A stretch of 10,712 bases of DNA, taken from contig JAKADF010000067.1 of the NCBI GenBank assembly GCA_021820805.1, forward strand, positions 1-10,712, read 5' to 3'. This document shows positions 7,071-10,712 of the stretch, in pieces. The stretch comes from Bacillota bacterium (GTDB lineage: Bacteria > Bacillota > Bacilli > Alicyclobacillales > Alicyclobacillaceae). The notes under the pieces were generated by a model. That model saw nothing but the letters and a program-made list of their open reading frames with translations, made no database searches and was not told the origin of the DNA. The position numbers and the translations under genes are program-made. Position 1 is the first letter of the stretch; each line of letters opens with the position of its first letter.

Positions 7071-7112
7071 TTATAAAGCCTCCGCTATTTTTTGCGCTTT
7101 CGTCGTTTTCAT
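7071..7112 (-). pseudogene. 13-codon frame resembling the Tlp-like N-terminus (leader peptide or truncated copy)
   Basis: On the minus strand ATG 7110-7112 opens MKTTKAQKIAEAL and stops at TAA 7071-7073. The next gene downstream starts MKSTKAQRIANTI: 8 of 13 residues are identical. The codons differ at many third positions, so this is not a fresh DNA duplication; it is either an old paralogue cut by a stop codon or a conserved leader. The TAA overlaps the run-up to the AAGGAGGG site of the real gene. No good ribosome site precedes the ATG. Confidence 0.5.
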
Positions 7113-7458
7113 TCAAACAACTAAGTGATTGTGGGAAATGCCGAAGAGCTTTATTGAGTTTTCTGAATTACTAGTAATTTGAGGTTGGAAGTTTACATTT
7201 TTGTGCTGAAGTTTCATTTGGTTTGCCACATCCTGAACCGTCTGCCAAATTACACTTTGGTCACCAGTGCCCTGCAGCAAGACGGGGGCAGAAAATTATC
7301 GAGAATGGGGAATAAATTTTCTATCCAGTTTTCTATTTTGTTTTTGTTTATGTCTTCATTTTCGTAACTGTTGTCTTCAATCTATTGAAATGAGACACTC
7401 CATGAATTACTTTAGTTGAGTGAGGAAGAGTTTTGATACAGCGAGGAGATGCATCAAT
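7113..7458. promoter_or_regulatory. Leader region before ilvE, with a weak promoter candidate
   Basis: No gene is supported in this stretch of about 345 bp. The best promoter-like pair is TTGAAA (7385-7390), a 17-nt spacer and TACTTT (7408-7413), which is weak at the -10. The region is T-rich from about 7310 to 7380. I looked for a T-box specifier and antiterminator or a convincing CodY box and found neither; AATTTTCTATC near 7315 matches only half of a CodY site. The left part should also contain the promoter of the Tlp-like gene on the minus strand. Confidence 0.35.
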
Positions 7459-8526
7459 GTGACCATAGAGATTGAAGTTGTTCGTAGTGAGACATGTGCG
7501 CCAAAACCGGATGCCAGCAACCTAGGGTTCGGGAATTATTTTACAGACCACATGTTTATTATGGATTACACACAAGGTAAAGGGTGGCATCAGCCCAAAA
7601 TCGTACCGTTTCAAAATATTTCATTACATCCAGCAGCGAAAGTGCTTCATTACGGACAGTCTATTTTTGAGGGATTGAAAGCCTATCGAACAAAAGATGG
7701 ACGTGTATTGTTGTTTCGTCCAGACAGAAATATCCGTCGTTTGAATTTATCCAACGAACGGTTAAGCATACCTCAGATGGATTCAGAAGTAGTGCTGGAA
7801 GCGATTCGGCAATTAGTTTGCATAGACCGTGATTGGGTACCTTCAGCTGTTGGTACTTCCCTGTATATCCGTCCTTTTGTTTTTGCTACAGAGCCACATC
7901 TCGGTGTTCATCCGTCCACACAGTACCGTTTCGTGGTTATTCTTTCACCGGTAGGCTCCTATTACAAAGAAGGAATTCGTCCGGTAAAAATTTATGTGGA
8001 AGATCAGTTTGTCCGCGCGGTTCGTGGAGGTACAGGTGCAGCGAAGACCGCTGGAAACTATGCTTCCGGGCTTCTGGCACAAGAGCAAGCGGGCGAGAAG
8101 GGATTTTCGCAAGTACTGTGGCTGGACGCTATTGAGCACAAATTCATCGAAGAAGTTGGAAGTATGAACGTCTTCTTTAAAATCGATGGGCAAGTTATCA
8201 CGCCTGCATTGTCTGGAAGTATTTTGGAAGGGATCACGCGCAATTCCGTTATTCATCTCCTTCAGAAGCAGGGTATTCCTGTTGTCGAGCGCGCTCTGTC
8301 AATTCAGGAAGTTTACGATGCGTACCAAGCTGGAAAATTGGAGGAAGCTTTCGGAACGGGTACAGCTGCCGTGATTTCCCCAATTGGACAACTTCAGTGG
8401 CAAGACAAAGAAATCTCACTGAATTATCAAGATGACAGTAGTGTGTGGAGGCATCTGTACGACAAACTGACCGGTATTCAATCGGGAATGGTACCAGATA
8501 CTTTTGGATGGACCATGGAAGTGTAG
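7459..8526 (+). CDS. ilvE: Branched-chain amino acid aminotransferase
   Basis: From GTG 7459 the product is 355 residues, a fold-type IV PLP enzyme that interconverts leucine, isoleucine and valine with their 2-oxo acids using glutamate/2-oxoglutarate. FGNYFTDHMFIMDY, HYGQSIFEGLKAYR, RPFVFATEPHLGVHP, GTGAAKTAGNYASGL, FIEEVGSMNVFF and FGTGTAAVISPIG match the BCAT subgroup found in B. subtilis YwaA and YbgE. The PLP Schiff-base lysine is Lys196 in AAKTAGNY, and Glu232 in EEVGSMN should contact the pyridine nitrogen. A farther in-frame GTG at 7420 would add 13 residues, but GAGGAG (7443-7448) favours the 7459 start at 10-nt spacing, and this gives the family's usual N-terminus and length. It stands alone, apart from any ilv or leu genes, and is followed by a hairpin at 8561-8591. 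Its role may be either biosynthetic or catabolic. Confidence 0.95.
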   Translation: MTIEIEVVRSETCAPKPDASNLGFGNYFTDHMFIMDYTQGKGWHQPKIVPFQNISLHPAAKVLHYGQSIFEGLKAYRTKDGRVLLFRPDRNIRRLNLSNERLSIPQMDSEVVLEAIRQLVCIDRDWVPSAVGTSLYIRPFVFATEPHLGVHPSTQYRFVVILSPVGSYYKEGIRPVKIYVEDQFVRAVRGGTGAAKTAGNYASGLLAQEQAGEKGFSQVLWLDAIEHKFIEEVGSMNVFFKIDGQVITPALSGSILEGITRNSVIHLLQKQGIPVVERALSIQEVYDAYQAGKLEEAFGTGTAAVISPIGQLQWQDKEISLNYQDDSSVWRHLYDKLTGIQSGMVPDTFGWTMEV

Positions 8527-8560
8527 AGGGCATCTAGTTCATTTCCACGTCGACTTTGTT

Positions 8561-8591
8561 AGGGACTCATGCGATTGCCACATGAGTCCCT
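8561..8591 (+). terminator. Strong hairpin after ilvE, poor U-tract
   Basis: AGGGACTCATG (8561-8571) and CATGAGTCCCT (8581-8591) form a perfect 11-bp stem with a 9-nt loop, 34 bp after the ilvE stop. It is followed by GTTGCATTGG rather than a T-run, so termination may be weak or the hairpin may protect the mRNA 3' end. Confidence 0.55.
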
Positions 8592-8630
8592 GTTGCATTG
8601 GAATCGGGCAAGAGTATTAAAAGCTGATGC

Positions 8631-8669
8631 AAAAATTCAGAAAGGACGTTCCATACAGGAACGCCCCTT
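8631..8669 (-). terminator. Intrinsic terminator of the YjcZ-like gene
   Basis: On the minus strand AAGGGGCGTTCC (complement of 8658-8669) pairs with GGAACGTCCTTT (complement of 8641-8652), 12 bp including two G-T wobbles and a 5-nt loop, then CTGAATTTTT. It lies about 20 bp after the stop of the 42-residue gene. Confidence 0.7.
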
Positions 8670-8690
8670 CTTTTCACGGTAGTCGTAGAA

Positions 8691-8819
8691 TTAGTAGGCG
8701 CCACCAGCGCAGCTACCTGCAGCAGCACCCATGCCATACGGCACAATCAGGATGAACAGAACAAAGATGATGAGAAATACAACTGCCCAGCGAGTGTATC
8801 CACCAAATGCTCCGTACAT
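8691..8819 (-). CDS. YjcZ-like sporulation mini-protein, 42 residues
   Basis: The product starts MYGAFGGYTRWAVVFLIIFV, has one membrane segment (about residues 11-27) and ends in a small-residue tail GMGAAAGSCAGGAY with one Cys. A Gly/Tyr-rich head followed by a single hydrophobic helix is the layout of the YjcZ family of very short sporulation proteins; the Gly/Ala/Cys tail is less usual. The ATG at 8819 is backed by an excellent GGAGGGG site (8827-8833) at 7-nt spacing, and a terminator follows. A decayed fragment of a second copy lies about 190 bp upstream at 9001-9045. A CATAACTGTA sequence (complement of 8849-8858) resembles a sigma-K -10 with one extra base, which is weak evidence for sporulation control. 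Because a RiPP-type cyclodehydratase gene lies nearby, a precursor-peptide role was considered; the hydrophobic centre argues against it. Confidence 0.75.
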   Translation of the reverse strand: MYGAFGGYTRWAVVFLIIFVLFILIVPYGMGAAAGSCAGGAY

Positions 8820-8868
8820 TAATGTTCCCCTCCTTTCTGGTTCACTTTATACAGTTATGGATAGATAC

Positions 8869-8981
8869 TTGTCCCTTACAAGGACAAATGACATGGTGAA
8901 ATAGCCCAAATTGGTCAGTTCTTTTGCTTTTGGTGAGGAGAATAGGCGAATTGTCTAAGTCATATGTCCTTCGGAAGGACA
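8869..8981. repeat. Two small hairpins sharing an AAGGACAAAT core
   Basis: TTGTCC (8869-8874) with GGACAA (8882-8887), and TGTCCTT (8965-8971) with AAGGACA (8975-8981, loop CGG), are separate short palindromes. Both right arms continue as AAGGACAAAT. They lie between the intact YjcZ-like gene and the decayed copy and may be remnants of flanking regulatory hairpins. Confidence 0.45.
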
Positions 8982-9000
8982 AATTCCTAAGCATTAAATG

Positions 9001-9045
9001 AAAATGTAATACAACTGCCCAATGAGCGTATCCGAAGTATCCGCA
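9001..9045 (-). pseudogene. Decayed fragment of a second YjcZ-like gene
   Basis: On the minus strand the fragment encodes CGYFGYAHWAVVL, against AFGGYTRWAVVF in the intact neighbour. At DNA level 9008-9033 matches 8776-8801 at 23 of 26 bases, and the relative order of the motif is kept. Right after WAVV the match is lost, and the hydrophobic helix and tail are missing. Upstream, the start codon and ribosome site are replaced by the long hairpin at 9044-9087. A 77-residue open frame (8842-9075) runs through it but has no family-like content elsewhere and begins inside the hairpin, so I treat it as a relic. Confidence 0.6.
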
Positions 9046-9087
9046 AAGGAAAAAGGTGTCCTCTTTTATGGACATCTTTTTCCTTTG
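9044..9087. terminator. 18-bp hairpin, possible bidirectional terminator or element end
   Basis: CAAAGGAAAAAGGTGTCC (9044-9061) and GGACATCTTTTTCCTTTG (9070-9087) pair over 18 bp with one G-T wobble and an 8-nt loop. It has A-rich and T-rich arm ends, as terminators do, but no gene ends directly into it on either strand. It abuts the YjcZ-like relic. Confidence 0.6.
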
Positions 9088-9250
9088 TACAGGTATGCTT
9101 TCGTTCCTGAATGCAACCGTTACGGCTGCTGTTCCTTCAAGGGATTAATGCAACATAAAAGAGGTTATCGAGTCTGATTAAAATGGAATCGCGTTATCGG
9201 GCGTATATCGCCCTGAGCAGCGGATTTGGGTTTCCTGGAGGGCATCTAAA
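9088..9250. other. Intergenic stretch upstream of the RiPP gene region
   Basis: No gene is supported. A short hairpin GGGCG/CGCCC occurs near 9199-9213 without a T-run. AT-rich GATTAAAAT near 9176-9184 could be part of a promoter, but no matching -35 box is convincing. The promoter of the cyclodehydratase gene is expected somewhere here. Confidence 0.3.
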
Positions 9251-9313
9251 ATGAAGTTGAAATTCCATTTCTATTACCCATATGAAGAAGCAAAACTGCA
9301 GGCTCTAACATGA
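9251..9313 (+). CDS. 20-codon short ORF with strong ribosome site upstream of the TOMM gene
   Basis: ATG 9251 is preceded by GGAGGG (9237-9242) at 8-nt spacing, one of the best ribosome sites in the window. The product begins MKLKFHFYYPYEEAKLQ and ends at TGA 9311-9313. It has no Cys or Ser and one Thr, so it is a poor substrate for heterocycle formation. Its stop overlaps the ATG at 9310 as ATGA. It could be a translated leader that couples ribosomes into the downstream gene, or the 5' remnant of a frameshifted gene. Confidence 0.45.
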   Translation: MKLKFHFYYPYEEAKLQALT

Positions 9314-9423
9314 AGCGAATCCTGCCGCATCGTCATATTCAATCTGAAAGGTACAAGAGGAAAACGAATTTCGTATTGTGTGTGAAGACCATGTCATGTG
9401 TGATGATGAGGGGGATACAATGA
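9310..9423 (+). CDS. 37-codon short ORF linking by ATGA overlaps to the TOMM gene
   Basis: ATG 9310 shares an ATGA with the stop of the 20-codon frame, and its own TGA (9421-9423) shares an ATGA with the start of the cyclodehydratase gene (9420). The product is basic (starts MKRILPHRHIQSERYKRK), with two Cys and a few Ser/Thr, and resembles nothing I know. The overlaps on both sides suggest coupling, but the peptide looks unlike a conserved protein and the pattern may be chance. Confidence 0.3.
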   Translation: MKRILPHRHIQSERYKRKTNFVLCVKTMSCVMMRGIQ

Positions 9424-10712
9424 ATATTGTTATATTTTACAATGATTCTGTATTGGGTAAACAAATCATTGACACTTGGTGCGAAAAGTACAGTCAAACG
9501 AGTGAATTTCATATGGTCCACAACTGTGCACTTGATGATCTAGAAGAATACTGTCCAAAACTTGTCATTTTAGCATCGGATATGTCTTCTGAATTCGAGC
9601 ACTTGGTGCTTAAAAAGTGTAGGGATTTAAAACTCAGGGTCTTATCTGTGCTTGGCAGGGGATCGACAGTTCTCCTGGGTCCACTGGAGACTCCAGAAAT
9701 ACCTGGTTGCGTGACTTGTCTGCAGTTGCGGTGGGAAAATACTTTCGAACGCAGTCTGCTAAGTATTATTTTTAACCCACAAGATGGCAGCACGGCGGAA
9801 CCTCTGGAGATGTCTCAATCAGACCTCTTAACACTGGGAGACATCGTAACCGAAGAGATACGGTCCATTACTTTGGAATCCCCGACGTCCCCAAACTCCA
9901 AAGGGAAAGTTGGTGTGTACGACCAAGAGGGGCACATCGAGTGGGTGCGGCTTGTCCCGAGTCACGATTGTCCTCGATGTAACCTTATGCCAAATGACGA
10001 TCCCGTTCTTGCAAAACTGCAATTCGAATCTCATATCATAAACGATTTGGAAACGTTAAGAGTTGAAACTGTGGATTTCAAGCGTTTAGAAGAGTTGTTC
10101 GTGCATACCAAGGTAGGTTATATTTCAGCTGTAAATGAGTTTTGGAATGGAGAGCGTTATGTGCAGGCGGATGCTTATATATATACCCCTGCTGGCGCTG
10201 ATATTGCTGGGTATGGCTCGGGTTTATCCATCGTCGATGCGAAGCAATCCGCAATACTTGAAGTGTTGGAGCGAAGCTGCGGATTTCAGGCGGTGAATCG
10301 ACGTCCTGTCGTTCTTGGCAAGTATTCGGAATTCAAAGACATCGCCGTACACCCGTCACAGTTCGGGTTGCACACCCGTGATTTGTTTCAGTCGTCCAAT
10401 CGTTTCCTTGAACCTTTCGATGAAGAGAAGAAGTATTCCTTTGTTTGGGCGTACTCGACAAAATATAATAAGTCAGTACTCATTCCGGAGCAGATTGCCT
10501 ATTATGGACCAACGGCCGATAAGAAGCGGTTCATTACGGAATCATCTAATGGATGCGCAATCGGAGGGACTGTGGAGGAAGCTGTCCTACATGGCATTTT
10601 CGAGGTTCTCGAGCGGGATGGATTTCTTAACATGTGGTACGCAAAGATGCCGATCCCTGAGCTCACACTGGGTAGTCATAGCCCAGCTAAAATATCTGAG
10701 GTTTTTCGTTAT
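9420..10712 (+). CDS. Fused TOMM cyclodehydratase (leader-binding/E1-like plus YcaO domain), 3' end outside the window
   Basis: The first 431 codons are present and the frame is open at the window end. Residues 1-190 form an E1/ThiF-like partner region: it carries LLGPLETPEIPGCVTCLQLR (85-104) with Cys97/Cys100, and CPRC at 184-187, the two CxxC pairs that bind zinc in these proteins. From about residue 200 a YcaO domain begins: SGLSIVDAKQSAILEVLER (267-285) and SSNGCAIGGTVEEAVLHG (375-392) followed by IFEVLERDGF, with the Glu residues that bind Mg-ATP in YcaO enzymes (281, 284, 395, 398). Such SagC/SagD-type fusions use ATP to turn Cys, Ser or Thr of a precursor peptide into thiazoline or oxazoline rings. 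ATG 9420 has GAGGGGG (9408-9414) at 5-nt spacing. Dehydrogenase, exporter and precursor genes are expected downstream. Full fusions usually exceed 600 residues, so the C-terminal part is missing here. Confidence 0.9.
   Translation, partial: MNIVIFYNDSVLGKQIIDTWCEKYSQTSEFHMVHNCALDDLEEYCPKLVILASDMSSEFEHLVLKKCRDLKLRVLSVLGRGSTVLLGPLETPEIPGCVTCLQLRWENTFERSLLSIIFNPQDGSTAEPLEMSQSDLLTLGDIVTEEIRSITLESPTSPNSKGKVGVYDQEGHIEWVRLVPSHDCPRCNLMPNDDPVLAKLQFESHIINDLETLRVETVDFKRLEELFVHTKVGYISAVNEFWNGERYVQADAYIYTPAGADIAGYGSGLSIVDAKQSAILEVLERSCGFQAVNRRPVVLGKYSEFKDIAVHPSQFGLHTRDLFQSSNRFLEPFDEEKKYSFVWAYSTKYNKSVLIPEQIAYYGPTADKKRFITESSNGCAIGGTVEEAVLHGIFEVLERDGFLNMWYAKMPIPELTLGSHSPAKISEVFRY

Noticed and set aside
7179..7367. 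62-codon plus-strand open frame before ilvE
   Set aside because: TTG start without a usable ribosome site and a low-complexity F/S-rich end; consistent with chance in T-rich noncoding DNA.
7113..7458. T-box or CodY leader controlling ilvE
   Set aside because: No specifier stem, no conserved T-box antiterminator sequence and only half a CodY-like site; no terminator hairpin before the gene.
8691..8819. TOMM precursor peptide for the nearby cyclodehydratase
   Set aside because: The 42-residue product is mostly a membrane helix with a single Cys and lies on the opposite strand with its own terminator; the YjcZ-like layout fits better.
8842..9075. 77-residue minus-strand open frame as a real protein
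   Set aside because: It starts inside the long hairpin, lacks a ribosome site, and only its WAVV segment resembles anything; it is better explained as a YjcZ-like relic.
1..10712. CRISPR array, tRNA, rRNA, insertion sequence or phage genes
   Set aside because: No regularly spaced repeats, no tRNA cloverleaf with the GGTTCGAATCC-type arm, and no transposase or integrase motifs were seen on either strand by eye.

Overview
The window looks like chromosomal DNA of a low-to-moderate-GC, endospore-forming Gram-positive bacterium (Bacillota). The support is indirect: strong AGGAGG-type ribosome binding sites, frequent TTG and GTG starts, a Tlp-type small acid-soluble spore protein, a YjcZ-like mini-protein and a candidate sigma-K promoter. 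Gene content recalls Alicyclobacillus-like bacilli, but that placement is an inference.

Layout, left to right. Positions 1-1592 (+) hold the 3' end of an aspartate ammonia-lyase gene followed by an L-asparaginase gene, a catabolic pair converting asparagine to aspartate to fumarate. Positions 1716-4032 lie on the minus strand: an exodeoxyribonuclease III gene and an FUSC-type (aromatic acid exporter-like) membrane protein, probably one operon, then a small Trp-rich protein of unknown function with its own sigma-K-like promoter and a clean intrinsic terminator. Positions 4119-6849 (+) form an oxyanion module: a near-consensus promoter whose expected start site lies inside a perfect 13-bp inverted repeat, an XRE helix-turn-helix regulator fused to a periplasmic-binding-protein-like sensor domain, a WtpA/ModA-type tungstate/molybdate-binding lipoprotein, a 68-residue hydrophobic protein, and a terminator. 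No permease or ATPase gene of the expected ABC transporter is present.

Positions 6857-7112 (-) carry a Tlp-like spore protein gene, preceded by a 13-codon reading frame that resembles the start of the same protein. Positions 7459-8526 (+) encode a branched-chain amino acid aminotransferase starting at a GTG. Positions 8631-9087 contain a 42-residue YjcZ-like protein gene on the minus strand, a decayed fragment of a second copy, and several strong hairpins.

Positions 9420-10712 (+) hold the first 431 codons of a fused TOMM-type cyclodehydratase: an E1-like/leader-binding N-terminal part with two CxxC pairs, then a YcaO domain. It marks the left edge of a probable azoline-forming RiPP cluster that continues beyond the window. 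Two very short frames, chained by ATGA overlaps, lie directly upstream. The RiPP cluster edge and the self-regulated oxyanion module without its transporter are the two parts most worth following up.
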